The position numbers and the translations under genes were made by a program. From an uncultured Pelagibacteraceae bacterium (GTDB lineage Bacteria; Pseudomonadota; Alphaproteobacteria; Pelagibacterales; Pelagibacteraceae): DNA of 64,000 nt. The notes under the pieces are model-generated. The model did no database searches and was not told the DNA's origin. It saw only the letters and a list, made by a program, of their open reading frames with translations. This document shows positions 42,952 to 51,883 of this stretch, one piece after another (the stretch's first letter is position 1; every line of letters starts with the position of its first letter). The stretch lies in NCBI GenBank assembly GCA_902573835.1, contig CACGKZ010000002.1:1-64000 (forward strand). Direction: 5' to 3'.

Positions 42952-42981
42952 CGGGACATTGGCTAAATAGCTACAGTCCCG
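42952..42981 (-). other. Hairpin downstream of cspA, possible terminator or RNA element
   Basis: Six perfect pairs (42952-42957 with 42976-42981, CGGGAC/GTCCCG) surround an internal bulge and a second GCTA/TAGC stem (42962-42965 with 42968-42971). It lies 27 bases after the cspA stop on the minus strand. No T tract follows on either strand. The rest of the 232-base gap between cspA and the tRNA shows a weak 5-bp hairpin near 42857 and no convincing gene. Confidence 0.5.
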
Positions 42982-43008
42982 CTAATTTATGATTTGGAAA
43001 ATTTAGAA

Positions 43009-43221
43009 TTAAGATGTTTTCTGCAATTTAACTGCAGCAGGACCTTTTTCCGTGCTCTCCACTTCAAACGTTAATTCATCACCTTCGTTTAAATATTTTA
43101 AACCAGCTTCTCTTACAGCTGAAGAGTGAACGAACACGTCTTTTTCTTTGTCTTCTCTTTCAATGAAACCATAACCTTTAGTACCATTGAACCACTTTAC
43201 TTTACCTTTTAGTGTACTCAT
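43009..43221 (-). CDS. cspA: Cold-shock domain protein
   Basis: A 70-residue single cold-shock domain binding single-stranded RNA/DNA. Both RNA-binding motifs are visible: KGYGFIERE (RNP1-like) and DVFVHSSAV (RNP2-like). The gene stands alone with a 144-base upstream gap carrying a promoter candidate and a 5' leader hairpin. The symbol is by family; paralogue identity is not determined. Confidence 0.93.
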   Translation of the reverse strand: MSTLKGKVKWFNGTKGYGFIEREDKEKDVFVHSSAVREAGLKYLNEGDELTFEVESTEKGPAAVKLQKTS

Positions 43222-43251
43222 TGTGTTTACTTATCCTTATTTGTTTAACTA

Positions 43252-43273
43252 ATGTTAGTATATTTACTAACAT
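43252..43273 (-). promoter_or_regulatory. Perfect 9-bp inverted repeat in the cspA leader
   Basis: ATGTTAGTA (43252-43260) and its exact complement (43265-43273) flank a 4-base AT loop. It lies about 30 bases before the cspA start and just downstream of the predicted -10 box, so in RNA it would be a hairpin at or near the 5' end of the message. It could stabilise the mRNA, act as a cold-responsive structure, or be an operator. Confidence 0.55.
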
Positions 43274-43279
43274 CGCCCC

Positions 43280-43308
43280 TTTAATAGATTTAATTTAAAA
43301 TTGTCAAG
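43280..43308 (-). promoter_or_regulatory. Candidate sigma-70 promoter of cspA
   Basis: On the minus strand a perfect -35 TTGACA (complement at 43303-43308) is followed after 17 bases by TTAAAG (43280-43285) or after 15 bases by TATTAA (43282-43287). The predicted start point would be about 43273. The -35 match is exact; the -10 is only fair. Confidence 0.5.
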
Positions 43309-43365
43309 ATTTGTTTGACTTTAAATTGTTATTTATTTGTTAAAATTGCAATTTTACAACAATAT

Positions 43366-44469
43366 TTAGTTAAGCAGCGCTACAATTGAGGCAATAATAA
43401 CCAGGCCTATAGCTGATAAAATATATTTATTTTGAGTAAAAATTCTTTTGAGTTTGAGAGAAATTGGTTCTTTATACTCTAATCCAGCTTCTCCACTTCC
43501 AGAAGGTTTGGCAAAACCCCCTCCTCTACCGATTTTAAGGAATTTGTTTTTCCTATGGTCAAAAATTTCATTGGGACTCATATTTTCAAAAAAATTAAGA
43601 TTTTCTATAATAGTATTTTTTATATTGTGGGCAATTTCATCATGATTTCTATGTGCGCCTCCTAAAGGCTCTGTAATAATATCATCTATAACTCCTAGGT
43701 TTAAAAGATCTTGTGCTGATAGTTTCATTGCTTCTGCGGCCTCTAATGATTTACCAGGATCTCTCCATAAAATAGAAGCACATCCTTCGGGGGATATTAC
43801 AGAATAAATTGAATTTTCCAACATGATAACTTTATTTGAGGATGCTAAAGCGATTGCACCACCGGAGCCTCCCTCGCCAATTATTACTGAGATATTAGGA
43901 ACACTCAGTGACATGCAGCATTCAATTGAATGTGCGATAGCAGATGCTTGTCCTCTTTGTTCAGCACCTATTCCTGGATAAGCACCAGGAGTATCTATAA
44001 AAGTAATTATTGGAATTTTAAATCTGTCAGCTAATTTCATTAATCTGATACATTTTCTATAACCTTCTGGACTCATCATGCCAAAATTTTTTTCGATCCT
44101 TGTATTTAGATCTTCTCCTTTTTCTTGACCTATTACTAAAACAGATTTTTCGTTAATTAATCCAAAACCAGTTGTAACAGATCGATCGTCTCCAAAATAT
44201 CTGTCACCAGCAAGTGGGGTAAAATTATTAAATATTTTTTTTATATAAAAACTTGCTCTTGGTCTATCTTCATGTCTAGCGACTTGGGTTTTTTGCCAAC
44301 TATTTAGACTAGAGTAAATACTCTTTAATTTTGAGTTAATTTGATCCTGAGTTGATTTTATTTTGCTTGTGTCCACCTCTGAAATACTTTCATTACCAGG
44401 ACTTTTGAGAAGTTCCATCTCATCTTCAAGAGTTTTTATATCTTTTTCAAATTCTAGATAATTTTTCAT
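43366..44469 (-). CDS. accA: Acetyl-CoA carboxylase carboxyltransferase alpha subunit, with C-terminal membrane tail
   Basis: Transfers carboxyl from biotin to acetyl-CoA in fatty-acid synthesis, together with AccD. The N-terminus (MKNYLEFEKDIKTLE) and the core GDRYFGDDRSV, TFIDTPGAYPGIGAE and GEGGSGGAIALA are canonical. At 367 residues it is about 50 longer than E. coli AccA. The extra end is basic and finishes in a hydrophobic run (about residues 347-366, ILSAIGLVIIASIVALL), which looks like a tail anchor. The start at 44469 is preferred over a TTG two codons upstream. Confidence 0.93.
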   Translation of the reverse strand: MKNYLEFEKDIKTLEDEMELLKSPGNESISEVDTSKIKSTQDQINSKLKSIYSSLNSWQKTQVARHEDRPRASFYIKKIFNNFTPLAGDRYFGDDRSVTTGFGLINEKSVLVIGQEKGEDLNTRIEKNFGMMSPEGYRKCIRLMKLADRFKIPIITFIDTPGAYPGIGAEQRGQASAIAHSIECCMSLSVPNISVIIGEGGSGGAIALASSNKVIMLENSIYSVISPEGCASILWRDPGKSLEAAEAMKLSAQDLLNLGVIDDIITEPLGGAHRNHDEIAHNIKNTIIENLNFFENMSPNEIFDHRKNKFLKIGRGGGFAKPSGSGEAGLEYKEPISLKLKRIFTQNKYILSAIGLVIIASIVALLN

Positions 44470-44587
44470 AAACAATTTCTATAATAATTTATTGAGTAAT
44501 AGAATTAAAATAAGTCAATAAATTGTCAATAAACTGAGATCAATTATCATTTGACTTTGAAGTTTTACTAGGAGAAAATATTAAAAA

Positions 44588-44735
44588 TTAACGGGAGAGA
44601 TTACTTAAATGTAGCGCCGAAGGAGCAACCACCCCGGAAACTCTCAGGCAAAAGGACCGTAAAAGTAAAATTCTGGAAAGAGACAAGTTCTCACCGAAGG
44701 AGTAAATCTCTCAGGTACCGATACAGATGGGGTAA
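44588..44735 (+). promoter_or_regulatory. Tandem glycine riboswitch
   Basis: Two successive aptamers lie upstream of glcB. Each has the gly-type core: CGGGAGAGA...GCGCCGAAGGAGCAA...AACTCTCAGGCAAAAGGACCG in parts (first, about 44591-44659) and GGAAAGAGA...CACCGAAGGAGTAA...ATCTCTCAGGTACCGATACAG in parts (second, about 44674-44726). The pairing of GAGAGA with TCTCTC closes P1/P3 regions. It starts about 160 bases before the glcB ATG. A glycine riboswitch before malate synthase is a published SAR11 feature linked to its glycine/serine requirement. Confidence 0.93.
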
Positions 44736-44747
44736 GATTGGTGCTTT

Positions 44748-46913
44748 ATGAACTTTATAAGTAAAAACGAGTTAAAAATAAACCAGACTTTATTTAATTT
44801 TATAAATGAAGAGGTGCTGCCTGGTACAAATATAAAACAAGATGATTTCTGGAATAGATTTGCAAAGGTAGTTCATGAATTAGCTCCTATAAACAAAAAA
44901 CTTATTGAAAAAAGAGAGAAAATACAAAAACAAATTGACGACTGGCACTTAAGTAACTCTAAAGAAAAATTTGATAAAAACAAATATACTCAATTTCTTA
45001 AATCAATTTCTTACATTGTAGATGAAGGGAACAATTTTAAAATTGATACTTCAAATGTTGACGAAGAAATTGCTAAAATTGCAGGTCCACAACTTGTTGT
45101 TCCAGTAGATAATGCTAGATACGCATTAAATGCGGCTAATGCTCGTTGGGGAAGCTTGTACGATTCTCTGTACGGTACAGATGTAATTCCTGGCGAAAAG
45201 GGTAATTCATTTAATAAAGATCGCGCGGAAAAAGTAATAGCATATGTTAGAAATTTCCTTGATGAAATTTTTCCATTAAAAAAAGATAGTTGGAAAAATA
45301 TAGATAAAATTGAAATTGAAAATAATAAATTAGTTTTAAAAATTAATGAGGAAAAAATTAATTTAAAAAATGAAAATCAATTTATAGGTTTTAATGGTGA
45401 TATGTCATCTCCAACTTCCATATTATTGAAAAATAACAACCTTCATTTCGATATAATAATAGATCCTAATAGTCCAATTGGAAAAGGGGATAAAGCAAAT
45501 ATATCTGATTTCATAGTAGAGTCAGCTATATCAACAATTATAGATAATGAGGACTCAGTAGCAGCAGTTGATGGGGAAGATAAAGTAAATTGCTACAGAA
45601 ACTGGTTAGGTCTAATGAAAGGAGACTTAACTGCAGATATGGAAAAAAATGGAAAAAAATTTGTTAGAAAATTAAATCCAGACAGAACTTATTTGTCAAA
45701 AGAAGGAAAAAAAATATCATTACATGGCAGAGCATTATTGCTTAATCGTAATGTAGGTCATTTGATGACAAGTCCAGCAATAACACTAAAAGATGGTTCT
45801 GAAATTCCAGAAGGAATTATGGATGCATTTGTATCAACTATGTGTGCTTTGCATGATTTTAAAAATAAAAATAATTCCAGAACTGGTTCTATTTACATAG
45901 TTAAACCTAAAATGCATGGTCCAGAAGAAGTTGCTTTTACAGATAAATTGTTTGGCAAGGTAGAGGAAGTATTAAATTTAAAGAAATATACTATGAAAGT
46001 TGGAATAATGGATGAGGAGAGAAGAACTACCGTAAATTTAAAAGAATGTATTAGGCAAGTAAAAAACAGAATTGTTTTTATTAATACTGGATTTTTAGAC
46101 CGAACTGGTGATGAAATGCATACTTCATTTGAGGCAGGTCCAATGATTTTTAAAGGTGAGATGAAAAAATCAACTTGGTTGAACTCTTATGAGAATTGGA
46201 ATGTTGATATTGGATTAAGCTGTGGGTTTTCTGGAAAAGCTCAAATTGGAAAAGGTATGTGGGCAATGCCAGATCAAATGGCAAATATGATGGAACAGAA
46301 AATTGGTCATCCTAAATCAGGTGCAAACTGTGCTTGGGTTCCTTCTCCTACTGCTGCAACTTTACATTCAATGCATTACCACAAAGTGGATGTTTTTAAA
46401 GAACAAGATAAAATTAAAAATAGAAATAAAACAAATTTAGAAAATCTTTTAGAAATACCAATGGCTGATAGGCCTAATTGGTCTGTTGAAGACATTAATC
46501 GTGAATTAGAAAATAACGCACAGGGTATACTTGGATATGTTGTTAGATGGATCGACCATGGAGTTGGTTGCTCAAAAGTACCAGATATAAATAATGTTGG
46601 TTTAATGGAAGATAGAGCAACATTGAGAATTTCCTCCCAACATATAGCTAACTGGCTTCACCATGGTATATGTACAAAAGATCAGGTTATGAAAGTAATG
46701 AAGAAAATGGCTACTATTGTTGATAAACAAAATGAAAAAGACCCTGCCTATACAAGAGGTGGAAGATCTAGTTATAAAAAAATGTCTGATGACTTTGAAA
46801 ATTCAATAGCTTTCTCCGCTGCTTGCGATTTAGTATTTAAAGGAAGAGTTCAGCCATCTGGTTATACTGAACCTCTTTTGCATCAAAAAAGACTTGAGAG
46901 AAAAAGTGCTTAA
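44748..46913 (+). CDS. glcB: Malate synthase G
   Basis: Condenses glyoxylate with acetyl-CoA to malate. The 721-residue product has the G-isoform domains: N-terminal clasp, inserted domain and TIM barrel with [16 protein letters not shown] and [17 protein letters not shown], and the C-terminal cap. The catalytic arginine and acids lie in these segments. It is monocistronic behind a tandem glycine riboswitch, so glycine-derived glyoxylate can be routed to carbon metabolism. It ends one base before the convergent recR. Confidence 0.97.
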   Translation: MNFISKNELKINQTLFNFINEEVLPGTNIKQDDFWNRFAKVVHELAPINKKLIEKREKIQKQIDDWHLSNSKEKFDKNKYTQFLKSISYIVDEGNNFKIDTSNVDEEIAKIAGPQLVVPVDNARYALNAANARWGSLYDSLYGTDVIPGEKGNSFNKDRAEKVIAYVRNFLDEIFPLKKDSWKNIDKIEIENNKLVLKINEEKINLKNENQFIGFNGDMSSPTSILLKNNNLHFDIIIDPNSPIGKGDKANISDFIVESAISTIIDNEDSVAAVDGEDKVNCYRNWLGLMKGDLTADMEKNGKKFVRKLNPDRTYLSKEGKKISLHGRALLLNRNVGHLMTSPAITLKDGSEIPEGIMDAFVSTMCALHDFKNKNNSRTGSIYIVKPKMHGPEEVAFTDKLFGKVEEVLNLKKYTMKVGIMDEERRTTVNLKECIRQVKNRIVFINTGFLDRTGDEMHTSFEAGPMIFKGEMKKSTWLNSYENWNVDIGLSCGFSGKAQIGKGMWAMPDQMANMMEQKIGHPKSGANCAWVPSPTAATLHSMHYHKVDVFKEQDKIKNRNKTNLENLLEIPMADRPNWSVEDINRELENNAQGILGYVVRWIDHGVGCSKVPDINNVGLMEDRATLRISSQHIANWLHHGICTKDQVMKVMKKMATIVDKQNEKDPAYTRGGRSSYKKMSDDFENSIAFSAACDLVFKGRVQPSGYTEPLLHQKRLERKSA

Positions 46914-46914
46914 C

Positions 46915-47520
46915 TTAATTATCTGTTACAGGAACTCTATTTTTAAAAGCTGAAAAAAGTGTCCCATCATCTAATTGTTCTATTTCTCCCCCAACAGGTA
47001 ATCCTTGAGCCAATTTTGTGATTTTAATTTTGTCATTTTTTATTAAATCCTCAATATAATGAGCTGTAGTTTGGCCTTCAATTGTAGCACTTGTTGCTAT
47101 TATAACCTCCTTTAAATTATTTTTTTTAACTCTTTTAATAAGTGATTGAACTAAACTATTTTTATTTTCTGAATTATCTTGAGAATTAATAGTGCCGCCA
47201 AGTATATGGTAATGACCTTTATAAATATTTGCAGAGTCAATCACCCACATATCCGCCAGGTTTTCTACAATACAAATTTTATCATAATTAGTATCGGTTT
47301 CACATAAACAAGTTTTATCAACTATTTTTAAATTGCCACAAATTGAACATCTTACAACTTTTTTATAAACACTAGCCAAGGATTTTGCCAGAGGTTTAAT
47401 CATGTTTTCTTTGTTGTTAATGAGTTTTAAGATAATTCTCTTTGCAGATTTTGGTCCTAAACCTGGTAATTTTGAAAATTGTTTAATTAACTCTTCTATT
47501 TCAATAATATTATTATCCAT
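46915..47520 (-). CDS. recR: Recombination protein RecR
   Basis: A RecFOR pathway DNA clamp. The N-terminal helix-hairpin-helix (LPGLGPKSAKRI), a four-cysteine zinc site (CSICG and CLC, about residues 57-70) and the Toprim domain (ICIVENLADMWVID) are in order over 201 residues. Its start abuts ybaB, in the conserved dnaX-ybaB-recR order. Confidence 0.95.
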   Translation of the reverse strand: MDNNIIEIEELIKQFSKLPGLGPKSAKRIILKLINNKENMIKPLAKSLASVYKKVVRCSICGNLKIVDKTCLCETDTNYDKICIVENLADMWVIDSANIYKGHYHILGGTINSQDNSENKNSLVQSLIKRVKKNNLKEVIIATSATIEGQTTAHYIEDLIKNDKIKITKLAQGLPVGGEIEQLDDGTLFSAFKNRVPVTDN

Positions 47521-47840
47521 TATGAGGGAAATTTTATATCAAAAGGTAAATTTATACCTCCTGTAATTTTTGATATTTGTTCAGATGATTTTTTTTTTAA
47601 GTTTTCTTTTGCATTGTTATAAGCTGCAATTATTAAGTCATTTATAATTTCTTGACTTTCCTTTTTAGCATTTTCACTTATAGTAATAGACTTGAGTTCA
47701 TAATCTCCGGTTAAAATTACTTTAACTAAATTTCCACCTGAAACTCCTTCTACTTGTATGTTTTTAATTTCATCCTGAGCTTCTTTCATTTTCTGTTGCA
47801 TTTGTTTTGCTCTTTGGAGCATATCATTAAAGTCCGTCAT
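47520..47840 (-). CDS. Nucleoid-associated protein YbaB/EbfC
   Basis: A 106-residue DNA-binding protein. It starts MTDFNDMLQRAKQMQQKM, a long first helix, and continues with VEGVSGGNLVKVILTGDYEL, the family core. The ATG overlaps the dnaX stop (TGATG). The start at 47840 is chosen over a TTG one codon upstream. Confidence 0.92.
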   Translation of the reverse strand: MTDFNDMLQRAKQMQQKMKEAQDEIKNIQVEGVSGGNLVKVILTGDYELKSITISENAKKESQEIINDLIIAAYNNAKENLKKKSSEQISKITGGINLPFDIKFPS

Positions 47841-49516
47841 CAATTATCATCCTTTTGTACATTAATTAAATCTGCGTCATCAAATGCGTCAAGTAACTTT
47901 TTAATATTATCATTTTTTTTTGCTTCAATAAGTTGATTGTTTTTTGACTCATTTTTTTTTTCAAATAATGTTTTGTCACCAATTTTTTTATTAAGAGAAA
48001 TTATCCATCTTTCTCCTGTCCAACTGTAAAGTTTTTCGGTCAAAATTTTAATGAAGTTTTTGTTCAGTTTTTCATTAAAACTTATATCAATTGTACCATT
48101 TCTAAAGTTTACTAATTTTACATTTCTTTCTAAATCATATTTCAACTCAATTTCACTCTCTTGATTAGCTAATTTTACAATATCCTCAAAAGAATTAATT
48201 TTTGCTTTAATTGACTTTTCATTGGTTGGTTTCGGTCTTTCCATCAAATTGGTTTTAATTTGATCTGTATTTTTAAGTTGGCTTTTAGTTTTAAGTGTGT
48301 TGTTTTCTTTAAAATTTTCTTCATCTTCTGTTACTTTCTTTTCTTTATGGTCTAGGCTAGTAGCAGCTTCGCTCGTCTCATCTGCTAGTGGGGTCTTAAT
48401 TCCCTTTAAGTGCAATAACTGCATAACATACATTTCTAATGTTACTTCTTCGTCATTTATAATTTTTAAATCTTCAATTGTTTTTATAGTAAGTTGCCAA
48501 AAAAGACCTATATCACTTACGTTAATACCTTCTGAGATTTCATTTATCAAATTTATTTCCTCTTCAGGCAAAATTTTATCATTTTCAATTGACCCTAGAC
48601 TTATTTTTCTATTTATTAAACTAAGTATTTCAAGAATATCATTTAAAAAATATTTTGCATCAATACCTTGTTCAAAAAGTTCTTTTAAAATTTTAATTGC
48701 ATTATTTGAATTCCCTTTAAAAATCTCTTGTAAGAGTTTGATAACTTTAGTCTTATCTGCCAATCCCAGCATACTCCTAACATCTTCGGCGTCTACTTGA
48801 TTTTTTGAGACAACATTCTGATAAGTAATCGCTCTATCTAGTAAAGAAATACCATCTCTTACTGAACCTTCAGAAACTTGGGCAATTATTCTGAGAGCTT
48901 TTGAAGAAATATTTCCTTTTTCTTTTTTTGCTATTTCCTCTAAATGTTTAAAGATTTCAGTTATACCAACTCTTTTTAAGTCAAATCTTTGGCATCTTGA
49001 TAGGATGGTTATGGGAATTTTTTTTACTTCCGTAGTAGCAAGAATAAATTTTAAACTTGGAGGGGGCTCTTCTAAAGTTTTTAGTAATCCATTAAACGCC
49101 TGCTTAGATAACATGTGAACTTCATCAATTATAAAAATTTTAAATTTTGCGCTGGTTGGACTATACTTTGAGTTTTCTATGAGTTCTCTTATATCATCTA
49201 TTCCAGTTTTAGATGCAGCATCCATTTCTAAAACATCGATATGATTAGAATTGGTTATTTCTTTACAAGAGTCGCAAGAGTTTATTGAGTCACAATTGCT
49301 TTTTTGAGAACTATTGTTTTGGCAATTTAAAGCCTTAGCAATAAGTCGAGCAGTAGTAGTTTTTCCTACGCCTCTTATACCTGTTAAAAGATAAGCATTG
49401 GGAGTTTTTCCAATTTTGATAGCATTAGTTATTGTTTTAGATAATACTTCCTGACCAATTAAATCCTTAAAATTTTGAGGTCTATATTTTAGTGCTAAAA
49501 TTTTATAATGTTTCAT
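47840..49516 (-). CDS. dnaX: DNA polymerase III subunit gamma/tau
   Basis: Clamp-loader ATPase. Walker A GIRGVGKTTTAR, a zinc cluster of cysteines (CDSINSCDSC), Walker B IIDEVHML and the sensor ILSRCQRF are visible. The C-terminal third is lysine/asparagine-rich with a tau-like tail. I start at ATG 49514-49516 (MKHYKILALKYRP), 558 residues; the longer frame runs into the SRP RNA. Two long A runs (A10 at 47952-47961, A9 at 47913-47921 as T on the plus strand) lie near the 3' end. Confidence 0.95.
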   Translation of the reverse strand: MKHYKILALKYRPQNFKDLIGQEVLSKTITNAIKIGKTPNAYLLTGIRGVGKTTTARLIAKALNCQNNSSQKSNCDSINSCDSCKEITNSNHIDVLEMDAASKTGIDDIRELIENSKYSPTSAKFKIFIIDEVHMLSKQAFNGLLKTLEEPPPSLKFILATTEVKKIPITILSRCQRFDLKRVGITEIFKHLEEIAKKEKGNISSKALRIIAQVSEGSVRDGISLLDRAITYQNVVSKNQVDAEDVRSMLGLADKTKVIKLLQEIFKGNSNNAIKILKELFEQGIDAKYFLNDILEILSLINRKISLGSIENDKILPEEEINLINEISEGINVSDIGLFWQLTIKTIEDLKIINDEEVTLEMYVMQLLHLKGIKTPLADETSEAATSLDHKEKKVTEDEENFKENNTLKTKSQLKNTDQIKTNLMERPKPTNEKSIKAKINSFEDIVKLANQESEIELKYDLERNVKLVNFRNGTIDISFNEKLNKNFIKILTEKLYSWTGERWIISLNKKIGDKTLFEKKNESKNNQLIEAKKNDNIKKLLDAFDDADLINVQKDDN

Positions 49517-49521
49517 TTTAT

Positions 49522-49612
49522 AGAGGCAGGCAACAACCTGAATAGTTTTCACTACGGCTGCTTCTTTTCAGACCTGACCGGGTTAATGAAACATCCACCT
49601 GATGCCCACCGC
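49522..49612 (-). ncRNA. ffs: Signal recognition particle RNA (small 4.5S type)
   Basis: On the minus strand the conserved SRP core GGTCAGGTC...GAAGCAGCC is present with a GAAA tetraloop instead of the commoner GGAA. The ends pair as GGTGGGC with GCCTGCC. Length is about 91 bases; ends are inferred from pairing and the promoter. It lies 5 bases upstream of dnaX, the usual alphaproteobacterial location, so an overlapping transcript into dnaX is likely. Confidence 0.93.
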
Positions 49613-49617
49613 GATTG

Positions 49618-49647
49618 ATTATATCAAGATATTTTTAATTACTACAA
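49618..49647 (-). promoter_or_regulatory. Promoter of the SRP RNA gene
   Basis: A perfect TATAAT -10 (complement of 49618-49623) is placed 6-7 bases before the predicted RNA 5' end. A TTGTAG -35 (complement of 49642-49647) lies 18 bases upstream of it. This is the best sigma-70-type promoter seen in the window, as expected for a stable RNA. Confidence 0.7.
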
Positions 49648-49669
49648 GAGTAGAATTCTTTTTTGTGGA

Positions 49670-50512
49670 CTAATTTTGCCTAAAATTGGAAGCTTCATAA
49701 ACGCCCAAAATATCTAGACTTTCTGTATGAAAGCCAAGTTCTTCCATAGCATTTTGAACAGATTTTTCTTCAAGGTGGCCCTCAAAATCTAAATAAAAGT
49801 TAGTTTGTGCAAAAGTATTTTTTACAGAAAAACTCTCAAGTTTTGTCATATTAACTTGGTTGGTTGCGAATCCCCCCAATGATTTATAAAGAGCAGCTGG
49901 CTCGCTTTTTAATCTAAATATACAAGTTGTAATGTATTTTTTTCCTTTTTCGTATTCTGGTTGTTGAACATTCTTACCCATAATTAAAAATCTTGTTACA
50001 TTTCCTTTCTCATCCTCAATATTTTCTTTAAGGATTTTAAGATTATAAATTTTAGCCGAAAGTTTAGATGCAATTGCTGCTATTGAATTATCGTTTCCAT
50101 CAGAAAGTTCCTTAGCCGAACCCGCTGTATCGGCTGAGATAATTGTTTTATATTTTTTTTCCATTATTATTTTTTGACATTGTCCTATCGCTTGAGAGTG
50201 ACTTCGTACATATTTTATATCCTCTAACTTTGCACTTTCTTTAGCGAGAAGATTGTGTTCTACTTTTTGAAAATGTTCTGCGTGAATTTGTAGTTTATAT
50301 TTTGGTAAAAGATAATGAATATCTGCTACCCTACCTGCTAATGAATTTTCTAAAGGTATAACTATCTTATAGTCATCGTTTTCAAATGCAACTTTAAACG
50401 TCTCTTCGAAAGTCGCACAAGTTTTAATTTCAGGGTTTTCAAAAAGTTCGTTAATTGCAATATGAGAATAGGCTCCAAGTTCGCCTTGAAACGCTACTTT
50501 ATTTTTTTTCAT
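49670..50512 (-). CDS. pheA: Prephenate dehydratase
   Basis: Makes phenylpyruvate for phenylalanine synthesis. The periplasmic-binding-like catalytic domain has FQGELGAYSH at the start and the VTRFLIMG motif, whose TRF is catalytic. An ACT regulatory domain follows (from about residue 190). It is a stand-alone 280-residue enzyme without a chorismate mutase domain. The usual ESRP of the ACT domain reads ESFS here. It overlaps kdsB by 14 bases. Confidence 0.94.
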   Translation of the reverse strand: MKKNKVAFQGELGAYSHIAINELFENPEIKTCATFEETFKVAFENDDYKIVIPLENSLAGRVADIHYLLPKYKLQIHAEHFQKVEHNLLAKESAKLEDIKYVRSHSQAIGQCQKIIMEKKYKTIISADTAGSAKELSDGNDNSIAAIASKLSAKIYNLKILKENIEDEKGNVTRFLIMGKNVQQPEYEKGKKYITTCIFRLKSEPAALYKSLGGFATNQVNMTKLESFSVKNTFAQTNFYLDFEGHLEEKSVQNAMEELGFHTESLDILGVYEASNFRQN

Positions 50513-51242
50513 TCTTCATTAACTCCTGAACATTTCTTAAATCTTCTTCGGTATCTATGCTTAAGGGTGAAGAAGGTGTATAACCAATATGTATTTTCAT
50601 ATTATTTTCTAGTGCTCTAAGTTGTTCCAAATTTCTTTCTAATTCTTTTTTTGTTCTATCTAAACTTACATACCTCAATAACGCTTCTTTAGTAAAGGCA
50701 TAAATTCCTATGTGATGATAGACATGTCTTTCTTTTATATTTTCATTATCTCTAAAAAAATCTATTGCTTCATCAAACTTATCTCCTGATAAAGCATTTT
50801 TTGTTGCAACCTTTACATTGTTGATGTTTTCAATTTCTTTATTATCTTTAAATTTACTTCCAAGTGTCGCTATATCACATAAATTTTTACTCATATAATT
50901 AGATAATGTCTTGATAGCAGATGGATCTATATTGGGCATGTCTCCTTGTAAATTAATAATCGTTTGAGGTTTCCTTTTTAAAAATTTATCAAAAACTTCG
51001 AATATTCTATCAGTACCAGTTTTATGATCGAGTCTAGTTTTTACACAAATTCCTTTTGCTGAAGTTACTAATTCATAAATTTGTTGGTTAGGTGATGCAA
51101 CTATAACTTCCCCTATGTTTGCTTTCTTTGCAGCCTCATAAACATGAAGTATCATTTCTTTATTGTTTATTTTTTTTATGGGCTTGTTCGGTAATCTTAT
51201 AGCTTCAAGCCTGGTTGGAATAATAATTACGTTTTCAGTCAT
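50499..51242 (-). CDS. kdsB: CMP-Kdo synthetase
   Basis: Activates Kdo for lipopolysaccharide synthesis. The nucleotide-binding start VIIPTRLEAIRLPNKPI, the LDHKTGTDRIFEV motif and INLQGDMPNI are diagnostic, over 247 residues. It supplies waaA in this window. A 6-bp hairpin (51251-51266) lies just before its start in the divergent gap with cycM. Confidence 0.95.
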   Translation of the reverse strand: MTENVIIIPTRLEAIRLPNKPIKKINNKEMILHVYEAAKKANIGEVIVASPNQQIYELVTSAKGICVKTRLDHKTGTDRIFEVFDKFLKRKPQTIINLQGDMPNIDPSAIKTLSNYMSKNLCDIATLGSKFKDNKEIENINNVKVATKNALSGDKFDEAIDFFRDNENIKERHVYHHIGIYAFTKEALLRYVSLDRTKKELERNLEQLRALENNMKIHIGYTPSSPLSIDTEEDLRNVQELMKNEKK

Positions 51243-51334
51243 ATATTTATGCGGCTAAAAAGTCGCAAAAAAGTATTTTAATATAGAGTTTTTTATTTAA
51301 ACTCGTGTTATACGTTTAAAATACTTATCAATTT

Positions 51335-51883
51335 ATGGATAGTTTTGAAATAAATAAAATTATTGCCGCTATACTGCTTACAGCACTAATAGTCATAGGT
51401 ATTGGCAAAATAGTTGACGTACTTTTTTATGTCGAGAAACCAAAATTGTCTGCCTATAAAGTTGAGGGAATTGATAATGTTGGTTCTACTCAAGAAGTTT
51501 CCGCTAAAACTGCAAAAGTAGTTGAGGCCGTTGATATCAAGGCCTTATTAGCTATGGGCGATGTGGCTCATGGTGAGAAAGTTTTTAAAAAATGCTCTGC
51601 CTGCCATATGATAGCGGCTGACGGTAAAAATAAAATCGGTCCTAATCTTTGGGGTGTGATAGGTAGAACGGCTGGGGCAGTAGACGGCTATAACTATTCA
51701 AAAGCTATGAAGGCTTACGCTAAAGAATGGACTTTTGAAGAAATGAATTCTTATTTAATTAAACCGCAAGCTTATATTAAAGGAACTAAGATGGCTTTCG
51801 CAGGATTAAGAAAAGAAAAAGATAGAGCTTCAGTAATTTTGTATATGAATTCAAAGAGTGCAAGTCCAAAAGCGATACCTTAG
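51335..51883 (+). CDS. cycM: Membrane-anchored cytochrome c (CycM/c552 type)
   Basis: A class I cytochrome c held by an uncleaved N-terminal helix (about residues 10-30). The heme site is C87-S-A-C90-H91 and the axial methionine lies in KGTKMAF near the C-terminus. The GPNLWGVIGR and YSKAMK segments are those of mitochondrial-like cytochrome c. It probably carries electrons from the bc1 complex to the aa3 oxidase encoded at 14.3-19.1 kb. It is 182 residues long. Confidence 0.92.
   Translation: MDSFEINKIIAAILLTALIVIGIGKIVDVLFYVEKPKLSAYKVEGIDNVGSTQEVSAKTAKVVEAVDIKALLAMGDVAHGEKVFKKCSACHMIAADGKNKIGPNLWGVIGRTAGAVDGYNYSKAMKAYAKEWTFEEMNSYLIKPQAYIKGTKMAFAGLRKEKDRASVILYMNSKSASPKAIP

Noticed and set aside
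48297-48800. 167-codon open frame opposite dnaX
   Set aside because: It lies wholly inside dnaX on the other strand and is rich in serine/phenylalanine, as expected for the complement of a lysine/glutamate-rich gene.
51251-51266. Hairpin GCGGCT-AAAA-AGTCGC between kdsB and cycM
   Set aside because: Only six pairs with one wobble in a 92-base gap; too weak to assign as operator or terminator.
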